A model generated the notes under the pieces. That model was given only the letters and a program-made list of their open reading frames with translations, was not told the origin of the DNA and did no database searches. Below are positions 33,204-44,344 of a DNA stretch of 64,000 nt, piece after piece (positions within the stretch are counted from its first letter, which is position 1; each line of letters starts with the position of its first letter). This stretch comes from Locusta migratoria (Eukaryota > Arthropoda > Insecta > Orthoptera > Acrididae): assembly GCA_026315105.1 (NCBI GenBank), contig CM048747.1, positions 284,731,154 to 284,795,153 of the forward strand, in the 5' to 3' direction. The position numbers and the translations under genes were made by a program.

Positions 33204-33714
33204 ATTCATACGAAACTGAGAACTTACTCAGAAAACGTCACTAGACAAACGTTATTTCGGTGACATTATCCAATTACTTGAACTCGGAAAGTCAAGTTAA
33301 ACCACTCGCAGTAAAACAAATCGCAGCGAAAAAAGCACACACAACAAAAACACGCGATAAATACGATACACAACTTTGTTTACGGTAGCACTGAACAAAG
33401 CCGGCAACGCGGGAACGTTGACGTCACGGCACGTGACCACTGCATGTGTTTATCGCGCTGTGATTGGATCGTTCCTAGCGACTAGCGCCTCGCGCTTCTT
33501 GCTCGTCACTTGTTATTTGTAAACGTCAAGTGCAAAGTTTCAGCGGCCCGGGTATATGCAGATAGCCGTACCGTAGGTGCAACCACAGCGGAGGGGTATC
33601 TGGGGAGAGGCCAGACAAACGAGTGGTTCCTGAAGAGGGGCAGCAGCCTTTTCAGTAGTTACAGGGGCAACAGTCTGGATAATTGACTGAGCTGGCCTTG
33701 TAACATCAACTAAT

Positions 33715-33948
33715 GTGGCTTTGCCACACAGTTACTGCGAACGGCTGAAAGCAAGGGGAAACTACAGCCGTTACTTTTCCCGTGGACATGCAGCTCTACT
33801 GTATGGAAATATGATGATGGCATCCTCTCGGGTAAAATATTCCGGAGGTAAAATAGTCCCCCATTCGGATCTCCGGGCGGGGACTACTCAGGAGGATGTT
33901 GTCATCAGGAAAGACAATACTGGCATTCTACGGATCGGAGCGTGAAAT
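33715..33948 (+). pseudogene. RTE copy 4: N-terminal part of the ORF
   Basis: The frame reads HAALLYGNMMMASSRVKYSG, then VPHSDLRAGTTQEDVVI and ILRIGA, and then stops at a TGA where the family should have Trp (GAWNVRSL-type sequence follows in frame). Copies 1 and 5 have the same region (11350-11500 and 38160-38350), the latter with TGG intact. The start at 33715 is only the first ATG-containing open stretch; the real start is not certain. Confidence 0.65.
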
Positions 33949-33997
33949 GTTAGATCCCTTAATCGGGTAGGAAAATCAGAAAATTTAAAAAGAGGAA

Positions 33998-35143
33998 ATG
34001 GATAGGTTGAAGCTAGATATAGTGGGGATTAGTGAAGTTCGGTGGCAGGATGAACAGGATTTCTGGTCAGGCGAGTACAGGATTATAAATACAAAATCAG
34101 TTGGTCGTATCACAGGAGTAGGACTGATAATGAATAAGAAAATAGGAAAGCGGGTAAGATACTATGAGCAGCACAGTGATCGCATTATCATTGTCAAGAT
34201 AGATACGAAACCAACACCGACAACAGTAGTACAGTTTTATACGCCAACTAACTCTGCCGATGATGAGGAGATCGAAGAAATACATGAGGAGCTAAAGGAA
34301 ATTATTCAGGCAGTTAAGGGAGAGAAAAACTTAATTGTGATGGTAGACTGGAATTCCGTAGTAGGAAAAGGAAGTGAAGGAAAAATAGTAGGTGAATATG
34401 GACTGGGCAGAAGAAATGAAAGAGGAAGTCGCCTGGTAGAATTTGGCACGGAACATGATTTAATCGTAACAAACACGTGGTTTAAGAATCACAAAAGAAG
34501 GTTGTATACGTGGAAGAGACCAGAAGACACCGGAAGGTATCAGATAGATTTTATAATGGTAAGACATAGATTCCGGAACCAGGTTTTAAACTGTAAGACA
34601 TACCCAGGGGCAGAAATAGACTCTGACCATAACTTGTTAGTCATGAACTGTAGGCTGAAACTGCAAAAACTGCAGAAAGGTAGGAAAATAAGGAGATGGG
34701 ACTTATATAAATTGAAGGAACGTGAAGTTCTGAAGAATTTCAGAGGGAGATTTAGGCAACAATTGACAGAAACAGGGGGAATTAAAACAGTAGAAGAGGA
34801 ATGGGTAGCATTGAGATATGAAATAGTGAAGACAGCAGAGGACAATATAGGTAGAAAGGCAATACCTACAAAAAATCCTTGGATATCACAGGAAATACTA
34901 AATTTAATTGATGAAAGGAGAAAATATAAAAATGCAGTAAATGAAACAGCCAAAATGGAGTACAGACGACTAAGAAATGAGATTGATAGGAAGTGCAAAA
35001 TGGCTAAGCAGGAGTGGCTAGAAGCCAAATGCAAATCTGTAGAAGAATGTATAAGAAGGGGAAAAGTAGATACCGCCTACAGGAAAATAAGAGACATTTG
35101 GGGACAAGAAAAGCAACTCTATGAATATCAAGAACTCAGATGA
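33998..35143 (+). CDS. RTE copy 4: apurinic-type endonuclease and linker, 381 residues intact
   Basis: The open frame has the endonuclease motifs in order: GISEVRW (residues ~11-17, catalytic Glu), VDWNSVVG (~111, the family's D-x-N), TGRYQIDFIMV (~180) and EIDSDHNLLV (~206, the SDH motif). The last third is a Lys/Arg/Glu-rich linker (RRKYKNAVNETAKMEYRRLR). The element uses this nuclease to nick target DNA before reverse transcription. The frame ends just before the RT region, which resumes in another frame at 35140. Upstream, the N-terminal part is cut off by a stop near 33948. Not functional as a whole. Confidence 0.85.
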   Translation: MDRLKLDIVGISEVRWQDEQDFWSGEYRIINTKSVGRITGVGLIMNKKIGKRVRYYEQHSDRIIIVKIDTKPTPTTVVQFYTPTNSADDEEIEEIHEELKEIIQAVKGEKNLIVMVDWNSVVGKGSEGKIVGEYGLGRRNERGSRLVEFGTEHDLIVTNTWFKNHKRRLYTWKRPEDTGRYQIDFIMVRHRFRNQVLNCKTYPGAEIDSDHNLLVMNCRLKLQKLQKGRKIRRWDLYKLKEREVLKNFRGRFRQQLTETGGIKTVEEEWVALRYEIVKTAEDNIGRKAIPTKNPWISQEILNLIDERRKYKNAVNETAKMEYRRLRNEIDRKCKMAKQEWLEAKCKSVEECIRRGKVDTAYRKIRDIWGQEKQLYEYQELR

Positions 35144-36070
35144 AAAACCAGTTCTCAGCAAAGAAGGGAAAGCTGAAAAGATGGAAAGAGTACATAGAGC
35201 AGCTCTACAAAGGAAATGAACTTAGAGACGATGTTGTAGGAAGGGAAGAGGAAGTAGATCTAGATGAAATAGGAGATACTATACTGAGAGATGAATTTGA
35301 CAGAGCCCTGAAAGACCTAGGTCGGAACAAGGCCCCAGTAGTAGATGACATACCCTCAGAGCTACTAAAGTCTCTGGGAGAGCCAGCCATGACAAAACTA
35401 TTTGAAATGATGTGTAGGATGTATGAGACAGGCGAAATACTCTCAGACTTTAAGAAAAATGTAATAACCCCCATTCCAAAGAAAGCAGGCGCAGACAGAT
35501 GTGAAAACTACAGAACCATCAGTTTGATAACTCATGGTCGTAAAATTTTAATACGAATTATCTACAGGAGAATGGGAAGATCAGTTTGGATTCAGGAGGA
35601 ACGTAGGTAGGTACCTGGGAGGCAATACTCACTTTACGTCTTATCTTAGAAGATAGATTAAGGAAAGGCAAACCTACATTTTTAGCTTTTGTAGATTTGG
35701 AGAAAGCGTTTGACAATGTTGACTGGAATACACTCTTTCAAATTCTGAAGTCAGCAGGGGTAAAATACAGGGAAAGGAAAGTTATTTACAGGGTTGTAGC
35801 CTTTCTCCGATGTTATTAAATTTGTACATCGAGTAGGCGGCGAAGTAAAGCAAAGAAAAATTTGGAATAGGGATTAAAGTTCTGGGGGAAGAAATAAAAA
35901 CATTGCGTTTTGCTGATGACATTGCAATTCTGTCAGAGACAGCAAAGGACCTGGAAGATCAGTTGAATGGAATGGACAGTGTGTCGAAGAGAGCGAATAA
36001 AATAAACATTAACAAGATCTAAACAACGATAATGGAATGCAGTTTTAGAAAATCAGGTGATGCTGAAGGA
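35140..36070 (+). pseudogene. RTE copy 4: reverse transcriptase region, frameshifted
   Basis: 35140-35610 reads RWKEYIEQLYKGNELRDDVV, GRNKAPVVDDIPSELLKSLG and CENYRTISLITHGRKIL (RT fingers). Beyond 35610 the frame changes several times: FVDLEKAFDNVDWNTLFQIL at 35690-35745 (motif A), a GCSLSP-like block near 35795, and LRFADDIAILSETAKDLEDQ at 35900-35960 (the FADD catalytic pair). All core motifs survive but no single frame covers them. Confidence 0.82.
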
Positions 36071-36091
36071 ATCAGATTAGGTAACTAAACA

Positions 36092-36670
36092 GTGAAGTTG
36101 GTAGATGAGTTTTGTTACTTGGGTAGTAAAATAACATGCGATGATCGCAGTACAGAGGATATAAAATGCAGAATGGCAATGAGAAGGAAAGCATTTTTGA
36201 AAAAGAGAAATTTAACATCGAATATTAATTTAAGTGTAAGGAAGTCTTTTCTGAAGGCATTTGTGTGGAGTGTTGCCTTGTACGGAAGTGAAACATGGAC
36301 GATAAGCATTGCATTCAGGAAGAGAATAGAGGCTTTTGAAATGTGGTGCTACAGAAAAATGCTGAAGATTAGGTGGATAGATCGCATAACTAATGAAGAG
36401 GTACTGAATAGAATTGGTGAGAAAAGGAAGTTTTGGCATACCCCGACTAAAAGAAGGGATCGCTTGGTAGGACACATTTTTAGACATCGAGGAATCGTAA
36501 ATTTAGCATTGGAGGGAAGTGTGTGGGGTAAAAATCGCAGAGGGAGACCAAGAGACGCGTATAGTAAGCAGATTCAAGTAGATGTGGGTTGCCGTTCTTA
36601 TGAGGAGATGAAAAGGCTTGCTCAGGATAGAGTAGGGTGGAGAGCTGCATCAAACCAGTCTCCGGACTGA
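36092..36670 (+). pseudogene. RTE copy 4: C-terminal domain after the RT
   Basis: A 192-residue open frame contains VDEFCYLGSKITCDDRSTED, KAFVWSVALYGSETWTI, KMLKIRWIDRITNEEVLN, RRDRLVGHIFRHRGIV and GKNRRGRPRDAYSKQI. This region follows the RT in this LINE family and ends at the element's 3' end. The upstream break separates it from the catalytic core. Confidence 0.82.
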
Positions 36671-36690
36671 AGACCATAACACAACACAAG

Positions 36691-37879
36691 TTAGTCTGAC
36701 AACACTTTACATTTTACACTGTTTTAACATCCTCTCCCCTCTTTTGTAACCGTCAACACGACTTACGTTCCTAAATTTATTACTTTCACTTCCCATTTCA
36801 GATTATTTTAATTCGATGATCACTTGCATAACCGCCAAGGAGGTTTTACATACATGACTAAGGTGGTTTTCGCAGTTTCAAGGCAAGTGACTCATATTAC
36901 TCCTTTAAATTATCTGTTAATAAACGCTGTTAGATAGGTACGAAGGATTGTCATAAAAGCTTTTCGTAAGCTAAAAATGTGTATTTCAGAAATCTGATGA
37001 TGCGCCTAAAGCGTGAAAGGCATTATTCACTAATAGACAATTTGTAACAGTGACGTCTTTTACTTGTTTATTACAACAAAGTAAATCGATATATGACATA
37101 CATTACTTTAAAAAATAGGTACACAGAAACATATGTGTATAACATTCCAACATTGTGTCAAAATTTCAAGCAAATTTAAAGAACGTTCGAACTAAGATTT
37201 AGAACATAACACTAAACCAAAACTTGTATCCGTTCTCGATTATTGTTTACGTTTGTAAAACATGTGGAAAGTGAGTCCTTTGGTGAACCGTGTGTTGTGT
37301 CCAGCTTTTGAGAACTTTATAAACATCTGAAATGCCTGAGAAAGGAACAAAACCACCGATCATTAAACAGCAGAGTGAACCTACTCCAAACGTATTCCAC
37401 AATGTTATGAACAACCATTAAAAATGTATACCACATGATGATGAACTGCCAGGCAGTTCAAACCGGTCGTGGTGAATAAATACGTAAGAAAGGCTGGTTG
37501 CCTTTACACTAAACCAAGCTTTACGCTAGGTAGAGTTGTGAGAGAGGATAGATTACTTACTTAATACCTGTAATTTACAATTTTCTAGGATGTATTGATG
37601 CAATATACCTGCTTACCTTCAGTTTGCATCACATAGACTATTCCTACGACTCCTTATTGTTTAAATCCATTCTGACAGAAATGTTGAAAATAAGAACAGG
37701 CAGGCACCTGAAGGAAGACGATTAATTAGTCGCGAAATCAAAGCATGTAACGGGAAGAAGGGGGTTTCAAGGGGTGAATCTGAAAATGTTACTGCTCCAC
37801 TTAAAATCTCAATTTTAAAGGACCGAGATCATAAAGTTATGGTAATATCAACCCACACTGAGTATTATATACCGTCCTG
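36691..37879. repeat. Unclassified interval with two hammerhead-like motifs
   Basis: At 37005-37045: CTGATGATGCGCCTAAAGCG, then TGAAAGGC, where both conserved boxes CTGATGA and GAAA are present. At 37435-37485: TGATGATGAACTGCCAGGCA, then GTTCAAACCGGTCG and a GAATAAATA tail, with a perfect 8-bp hairpin stem and the self-complementary ACCGGT. These look like solo ends of Penelope-like elements. No gene was seen in the rest. Confidence 0.45.
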
Positions 37880-40800
37880 AATCTCTCACACCCTCATGAA
37901 CCACTGACAATGCAGAGGTGGGTTGCTTGCGTGCCTCAAAGGTACAGATAGCCGTACCGTAGATGCAACCACAACGGAGGGGTATCTGTGGAGAGGCCAG
38001 ACAAACGTGTGGTTTCTGAATCGGGGCAGCAGCCTTTTCAGTAGTTACAGGGGCAACAGTCTGGAAGATTGACTGAGCTGGCCTTGTAACCTCAGCTAAC
38101 GTGGTTTTTCCACGCAATTATTGCGAATGATTGAAAGTCAGAGGAAACTACAGTGTTACTTTTCCCGAGGACATGCAGCTCTACTGTATGAACATATAAT
38201 GATGGCGTCTTCTTGGGTGAGACATTCCGGAGGTAAAAAAGTCCCCCATTCGGATCTTCGGACGGGGACTACTCAGGAGGATGTTGTCATCGAGAGAAAC
38301 AAATCAGGCATTCTACGGATCGGAGCATGGAATGTTCTAACCCTCTATCGGGTAATTAAGTTAGAAAATCTGAAAAGGGGGATGGATGAAAGTTAAAGTT
38401 AGATATGGTGGGGATTAGTGAAGTTCGGTTGCAGGATGAACAGGATTCTTGTAAGGAGAGTAAAGGGTCATAAATAAAAAAATCGCACTGACATGTTTTA
38501 CGCCCCATTTTAGATTTGTAGTTTTATAGAGTCCAACGCATTGCCCACTACGCTACACCTAGCAATCAGGAGTTCTGTACTTTAATCTCTCAGTACTGAT
38601 AGGCGTTGTTAACTGATGCTAATATGGCATTTGTAGACACTAGATTATCATTTATCGTATGAAGAACGACGGGGTTTTGTTAATTCTTCAGTACGCCATT
38701 GCTTTGAAATGACAATGTGTAACTTACAATAATAAAATCACCAAATACGTAAGGCAATATGGCGTATGCCACAGAGAGTTCTGGGCGAGGAATGTCACGT
38801 GACATCTGCGAACGGCTGGTTTTCGTTAATTCAATGGAGGGTGTCAAAACACCGTTATTTTTTGCAAATATCTCTCAAACGATACGAGATATGAAAAAAC
38901 CACAAGGCAACAAAGTTGGATAGTATTTTCTCCTCTACAAATTTGGTTATTCCATTTTCGTGTTAGATAAATGGTTAAGCCGTTATTTTCATTTAAATTC
39001 CGAGGTGTCAAAAGACGATCGCAAAGGCCCACTTTTAGTGTTACTACCGTAACCTAAAGTGGGCCAAATCAATTGGTGGTAACACAGGAGTAGGTCTAAT
39101 AACGAATAAGGAAATACGAATGCGGGTAAGTTACTACGAACAGCATAGTGAACGCATTATCGTAACGAAGATACGACGCCACGAAGCCAACATCGACCAC
39201 AGTATAACAAGATTATATACCATCTAGCTTCTGATGATAAGGAGATCAAAGAAATATATAAAGAGTTAAAAAGAAATTATTCAGACAGTTAAGGCAGATG
39301 AAAACTTTCTTGTGATGGGGGACTGGAACTTGGTAGTAGGAAATGGAAAAGTAGGAAAAATAGTGGGTGAAAATGGACTAGGGAAAAGGAATGAAAGAGG
39401 AGGTCGCCTAGTAAAATCACCACGGAACAATGTTGTAGACGTAGAAGACACCAGTAGACACTAGAAGGTACCAGACTGACTTCATAATAAGGTATACGTT
39501 TAGAAACCAGGTTTCAAACTGTAAGACGTATCCAGAGGCAGATATAGACTCTGACCATAATTTAATGGTTATGAACTGTAGATTAAAATTTAATAAGAAT
39601 ACGAAAGGGTAGAAAACTAAAGAAATGGAACCTGGATAAACTGAAAGAACGAGTGATGATGGAGAATTTCAGATGGAGCATTAAGAGAGGATGGCTGAAA
39701 CGGGGGACGGTAATACAGTAGAACAATGGGTAGCTCTGAGAGATACAGTATTGAAGTCCGCTGTGGCTCATACAGAAGGCAGAAGGACAATGCTTAATAG
39801 AAATCCCTGGATAACACAGAATTTAATTGATGAAAGGAGAAAATATAAAAATGCAACAAGTGAAGCATGCAAAAGTGAGTACAGAAGTCTGAAGAATGAA
39901 GTTTACAGGAAGTGCACACTGGCTAAGCAGGAGTAGCTAGAAGGGGTGGCGCCTACATGAAAATAAAGAGACATTTGGAGACAAGAAAAGCAGCTGTATG
40001 AATATTAAGAGCTCATATGGAAAACCAGTACTAAGCAAAGAAGGGAAAGCAGTAAGGTGAAAGGAATATATAGAGAGCCTATACAAAAACTAGAAGACAG
40101 TATTCTAGAAATGGAAGCCGAAGTAGAGAAAGATGAGATAGGAAGTAATGATACTGTGTTGAATTTGACAGAGGAATGACATATTTGAGTCGAAACAAGG
40201 CCCCTGGAGTATATGATATTCCATCTGAGCTGCTGATATCGTAAGGAGAGCCAGCCATGAAGAAGTTGTTCCACCTGGTATGCAAGATGTATGATACAGG
40301 GGAAATACCCTTTGACTTCCGGATGAATGTAGTAATTCCAAATCCAAAGAAAGCAAGTGAAGACAAATGTGAAAATTACAGAACTACCAGTTTAATAAGT
40401 CATGGTTGCAAAATAGTAAGACGAACTATTTACAGATTAAAGGAAAAACTTGTGGAAAACGTCCTTGGGGAAGATCAGTTTGGATTTAGGAGAATTGTAG
40501 GAACACGGGAGGCAATACTCATATTACGACTTATCTTAGAAAATAGGTTAAGGAAAGGCAAACCAAGGTGTTTAGCTTTTGTATATTTGGGGAAAGCTTT
40601 AGACAATGTTGACTGGAATACACTTTTTCAAATTTTGAAGGTAGCAGAGGTAACGTGTAGGGAGCGAAGAGTTATCTTCATCTTGCACAAAAATCAGACA
40701 GCAATTATTAGAGTAGAAGGACATGAAGGGAGTAAGACAGAGTTGTAGTCTTTCTCCAGTGTTGTTCAATCTGTACATTGAACAAGCAGTGAAGAAATGC

Positions 40801-41600
40801 AAGGAGAAATTTGGGGAGATAATTAAAGACCAGAAGGAAGAAACAAAAACTTTACGGTTTGTCGATGAAATAGTAATTCAGTCAGAGACTGCAAAGGTTC
40901 TGGAAGAGCAGCTGAATGGAATGGACAGTGTTGAAAGGAGGGTATAAGATGAACATCAATGAGAGTAAAACAAGGGTAATCGAATGTAGTGTCAGAAAAT
41001 TAGGCGATGCTGAAGGAATTGGATTATCTAACGAGACAATAAAAATACTGGATGAGTTGTGATAACCTGATTAGCAAAATAACTTCTGACTGCCGTAGTA
41101 AAGAAGATATAAATGCAGAATGGCTATGGGAAGAAAAGTGTTTCTGAAAAAGAGAAATTTGTTGACATCTAAAAGTAATTTAAATGTTAGGAAATTCTTT
41201 CTGAAAGTATTTATCTGGAATGCTGCCTTGTATGGAAGTGAAACGTTGGATGAAGGGATTTAGACAAAAAGATGATAGAAGTTTTTGAAATGAGGTGTTG
41301 CAGACGAATGATGAAGATTAGATGGATAAATCACGTAACTAATGAGGAGATGCTCGACAGAATTGGGAGTTTCCTGTATTTCCTGACTAAGAGAAGGGAT
41401 AGGTTGGTGGGACACATTCTGAGATTCAAGGATTCGTGTGGGGTGAAAATCGTAGAGAAAGTCGAGGGACGAATACAATAAACAGGTTCAAAAGGATGTA
41501 GGTCGCAGATCCTATTCGGAGATGAAGAGGGTTGCACAGGACAGGGTAGCATGAAAAGTTGGCATCAAACCAGTCTGCGGATTGAAGACCGCAACAACTC
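37880..41600 (+). pseudogene. RTE-type LINE copy 5, long but heavily mutated
   Basis: Aligns with copy 4 from the leader (GAGGTGGGTTGCTTGCGTGC) to the 3' end (ATTGAAGACCGCAACAAC). Readable pieces: 38121-38396 (N-terminal part, with RIGAWNVLTL intact), 39300-39500 (endonuclease), 39691-39936 (linker), 40257-40748 (RT: CENYRTTSLISHGCKIVRR, GEDQFGFRR), 40723-40947 (RQSCSLSPVLFNLYIEQAVK; the FADD motif is mutated to FVDE), and 41272-41481 (C-terminus). It is interrupted by a 581-base insertion at 38485-39065. More diverged than copy 4. Confidence 0.85.
38485..39065. mobile_element. 581-base insertion in RTE copy 5 ending in a hairpin
   Basis: Copy 4 reads straight across this point (34091-34110), so the segment is an insertion. 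It is flanked by AAATC at 38480-38484 and 39066-39070. The right end is a strong hairpin: GGCCCACTTTTAGTGTTAC, a TACC loop, then GTAACCTAAAGTGGGCC. The left end starts GCACTGACATGTTTTACG and is not an inverted repeat of the right end. No coding capacity. The class is unknown. Confidence 0.7.
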
Positions 41601-41772
41601 CATTTCTGAATCGAACAAAATAATTCATTGACATGCGAAAAAGCAAAATACAATATCCGGCATGCTTTTGCAGAGTATTCTGGACTACATTACCCAACTT
41701 ACGAAATAAGTTAATAATTTTATAATAGGAATGATAAACTAGGATTTTTTTGTAACGAAATGCAACTGTTAC

Positions 41773-41911
41773 CCATTTCAGGTAGCTGTTTTTGTTGTTT
41801 CTGGCTTCGGTCCCCTTTGAACGACTGAGAATCTCCGTGCTCTGACGGTTTCTTGTATTTGGCGGCAACAGGTTCGTTTTCCGCTGCCTCGCCCGAGAAT
41901 GGACACATTCC
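41773..41911 (-). CDS. Host gene exon 2: hydrophilic, Lys/Gln/Glu-rich segment
   Basis: Seen: 139 bases lie between a pyrimidine-rich acceptor (TTGTTTTCAG, AG ending at 41912) and a GT donor (ATGG|GTAACA, GT at 41772-41771). Read in phase 0, as exon 1 requires, it is open for 46 codons and leaves one base. The peptide starts GMCPFSGEAAENEP and ends in a Gln/Lys-rich stretch (SQKQQKQLPEM). A second frame is also open, so the frame rests on phase agreement with exons 1 and 3. No family was recognised. It sits in non-repetitive sequence just past the 3' end of an RTE copy on the other strand. Moderately sure. Confidence 0.58.
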
Positions 41912-42501
41912 CTGAAAACAAGCGCCGTATGGATTACTATGAACAGCAACACAGCAATCTATAAACGCTTATGTCCCGCTTTGGATTCGGAGTCATCACA
42001 AAATGAATACAAATCTACATGTATATCTTAAAATACATTGATGTGGTCGTTCATAGAGATTTCTAAGAAATGCTGCTCATTACCATAACATGGATCACAT
42101 TTTTGAACGACTTGTATCACCAATTCTTATTACTTGCTAGTAACAGTACACATTTCCATCTGAACATGGTGGTACTTGCAATGTAAAGTCATAATACTGA
42201 CTTAATAGATCGTAACGATAAAAAATAATTTTAAAAAGTTTTTTTTTCAGAGACCCCTAACACTCATATTTGTTGCTTCACGTATGTTATTTAATAAAGA
42301 AAAATCTTACGACTTATAAACGTCATCGTGAGGCCACAATGGTAATACTAAACACTTAACGAAGGTACAAATAAACATATTTGTTCTGTTCAGTCTTGGT
42401 AATTGTTGCGCAGAAAGGCACGGAAACACTCAAATGAGCAAATAGTCATTTCGATGTCTGCTGTATGTTGAGAAGAATGAAATCACTAACTTTGTTCACT
42501 T
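41912..42501. other. No recognisable gene
   Basis: AT-rich sequence upstream of exon 2 on the minus strand. No repeat was identified. Confidence 0.35.
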
Positions 42502-42703
42502 CAAATGTTCAAATGCTTGTAGAGCTTATGGGACTTAACTACAGGGTCATCAATCTCTAAACTTACAAACTACTTATGAATTACCTTACACTAAAGACAA
42601 CAAAAACATCCACGCCCGAGGGGGGGGATTCGAACCCCCGACCGTAGCGGCCGTACAGACTGTAACTGGCGTGCTGCAGAGCGCTCGGCCACTGCGGTCG
42701 GCG
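42502..42703 (-). mobile_element. SINE (family 1), minus strand
   Basis: From TTCAAATGTTCAAATGCTTG to the head CTCGGCCACTGCGGTCGGC. A G-run lengthens the B-box flank. It abuts the GC-rich palindrome at 42725. Confidence 0.85.
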
Positions 42704-42724
42704 CCTTGCTAAATGAGCAGCAGC

Positions 42725-42940
42725 GAGGCCTGGAAACACCACCTGGAGACAAGGCCTTACAACAGGCCGTGCCTACGTCACACTTAGAGGCTGCGGCCGC
42801 CACCTCACTGGCTGGCCGCTGGGGTACGCCCACCACCGCGCAGCGGCCGGCTAGTCAGATGGCGGCCGGGGGCTGTAAGTGTGACGTAGGCATGGTCTGT
42901 TGTAAGGCCTTGTCTCCAGGTGGTGTTGGGCCTGGCTGGG
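42725..42940. repeat. GC-rich palindromic element
   Basis: Arms of about 100 bases (42725-42828 and 42846-42940) are inverted copies. Shared blocks: CACCACCTGGAGACAAGGCC, TTACAACAG, GCCTACGTCACACTTA and CGGCCGCCA. The segment is very GC-rich against an AT-rich background and sits between two SINEs. Open frames across it are side effects of composition. Confidence 0.72.
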
Positions 42941-42996
42941 AGTGCATCCCGGCGGCCCGCGCGTTGATTTGTCGATACTGCTGTTATCAGTACTTA

Positions 42997-43169
42997 AAAA
43001 AATGTTCAAATGTTTGCAAATCAATCTGTCCCTAGCCTCATAAATTACTTTAATTTATGCTAAGGAGAACTGACAAACCATGCTCCCAGAGTGGACTCGA
43101 ACCTTTGACGAGAGCGGCCGCCCAGTCCGTAACATGACACCTTAGACCATGCGGCTACTCCTTCCTGGC
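42997..43169 (-). mobile_element. SINE (family 1), diverged, with target duplication
   Basis: Plus-strand view: A6-ATGTTCAAATGTTTG, a shortened body, then GTGGACTCGAACCTTTGACG and a degraded head. The duplication TATCAGTACTTA lies at 42985-42996 and 43170-43181. Confidence 0.82.
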
Positions 43170-43181
43170 TATCAGTACTTA

Positions 43182-43800
43182 CACCATCTACTGTAAATCT
43201 TTCTGCCGCATTCTGATGTTGGTCAACGAAAGATGAAAGAAACATTTTTGGGCTTGAAGAAGAATATACACTGGAACTGGTACACCTGCGTAATATCGTA
43301 TAGGGCTTCGGGAGCACGCATAAGTGCCGCAACACAACGTCGCATAGACTCGTTTAATGTCTGAAGTGGTGTTGGGAGTGAAATGACACATGGATCCTGC
43401 AGGGCTGTCCATAAAATCAGTACGAGTTGCAGATATGCAATAATGTTCATGTCTAAGGAGTTTGCTGGCCATCCCAAGTGTTTAAAATCAGAAGAGTGTT
43501 CCGGAAGCCACTCTGTAGCAGTTCTGGACGTGTGGGGTGTCGCATTGTCCTGCTGGAATTGCCTAAGTTCGTCGGAATGCACAATGGACATGAATGGGTG
43601 CAGGTGATCAGTCAGGATGCGTGCAGACGTGTTAACTGTCAGATTTGTATCTAGACGTATCAGGAGCCCCACATCACTCCAACTGTACGGCATAATTCGG
43701 GACGGGACGGGGATACCGCCCGTCAGCTCTGCAATGACGTCATTATCTAGAGGAACTATATGTGTGATAGTCACATATATACCAAGGAGGTTCATTTATG
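43182..43800 (-). pseudogene. Tc1-like transposase, C-terminal part
   Basis: 43795-43223 on the minus strand reads WSDVGLLIRLDTNLTVNTSA, LHPFMSIVHSD, FQQDNATPHTSRTATEWL (second catalytic Asp in QDN) and LGWPANSLDMNIIAYL, where the expected final Glu (IIEHxW in relatives) is changed to Ala. It is therefore catalytically dead. The N-terminal part is not adjacent; Tc1-like N-terminal sequence appears at 45330-45830, on the same strand. Confidence 0.75.
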
Positions 43801-43860
43801 CTTTTCGGAACAATTGACTATAGAGAAAACCAATGATCTATTAATATTTTATTAATATGT

Positions 43861-44344
43861 CATTTCCTGACCTTTACCACGCTGCGAGCCCTATGAAATA
43901 TAAAACCAGAGATCTATGTTTATATACCTCTTTGCTAATAACATTATTTTATACGGTAATATTATATTCGTGATAGATAAAGTAAATTAATTGTAGATGT
44001 TTAAATGATGAAATTGCAGAAAGGAAATAGATATTGCGCGGTGAAAAAATATATTAAATGATTGTAACGGGTATACCGCGAGAAAATTGGGGTTTTGGGT
44101 TGGGAGAAACATAAGGAAAAAATCATGAAAACCAAAAACACGCACACATTTAAACAAGCGAAAAATTATGCAAGATGAACATAAGAAACTAACGGGACTA
44201 GAGCGGAAACGTGGGCGTTTTGGACGGATACATTCTAAGCGGTGAACAAACGACTTAAAGAAGCAGAAAACAAGGGGATATAAATATTAAAAACGCCGTT
44301 GAGGGAAACAAACTAATCCAACAACGACGTAAAAAGCGATGAAA
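43861..44344. other. No recognisable gene
   Basis: AT-rich sequence leading into the tandem array. No element identified. Confidence 0.35.

Larger units (their letters stand above)
32092..33554 (-). mobile_element. IS630/Tc1-superfamily transposon with TA duplication
   Basis: Terminal inverted repeats of about 35 bases: TACTCGGGCCGCTGAAACAT at the left, and the complement reading TACCCGGGCCGCTGAAACTT at the right, both continuing TGCACTTGACGTTT. TA is duplicated (32090-32091 and 33555-33556). RTE copy 5 at 37930-37950 shows the unoccupied target. The element holds a broken transposase on the minus strand and a nested SINE at 33003-33203. Confidence 0.88.
32041..36690 (+). mobile_element. RTE-type LINE copy 4, longest copy, interrupted near its 5' end
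   Basis: The 5' leader (GAGGTGGGGTGGTTTGCGTG) at about 32050-32089 resumes after an IS630-like insertion at 33557 (GCAGATAGCCGTACC) and leads into the coding region at 33715. It ends at GACTGAAGACCATAACACAA near 36690. Translations of this family are often annotated as craniofacial development protein 2-like endonuclease-RT. Copy 5 at 37880-41600 aligns along its whole length. Confidence 0.85.

Noticed and set aside
37009..37030. Full hammerhead ribozyme with exact CTGATGA and GAAA boxes
   Set aside because: Both boxes are present, but I could not pair a convincing stem III or stem I around them, so I list it only as hammerhead-like.
42591..43035. Ala/Pro/Gly-rich ORFs on both strands
   Set aside because: They overlie a SINE head and a GC-rich palindrome; the open frames come from high GC.
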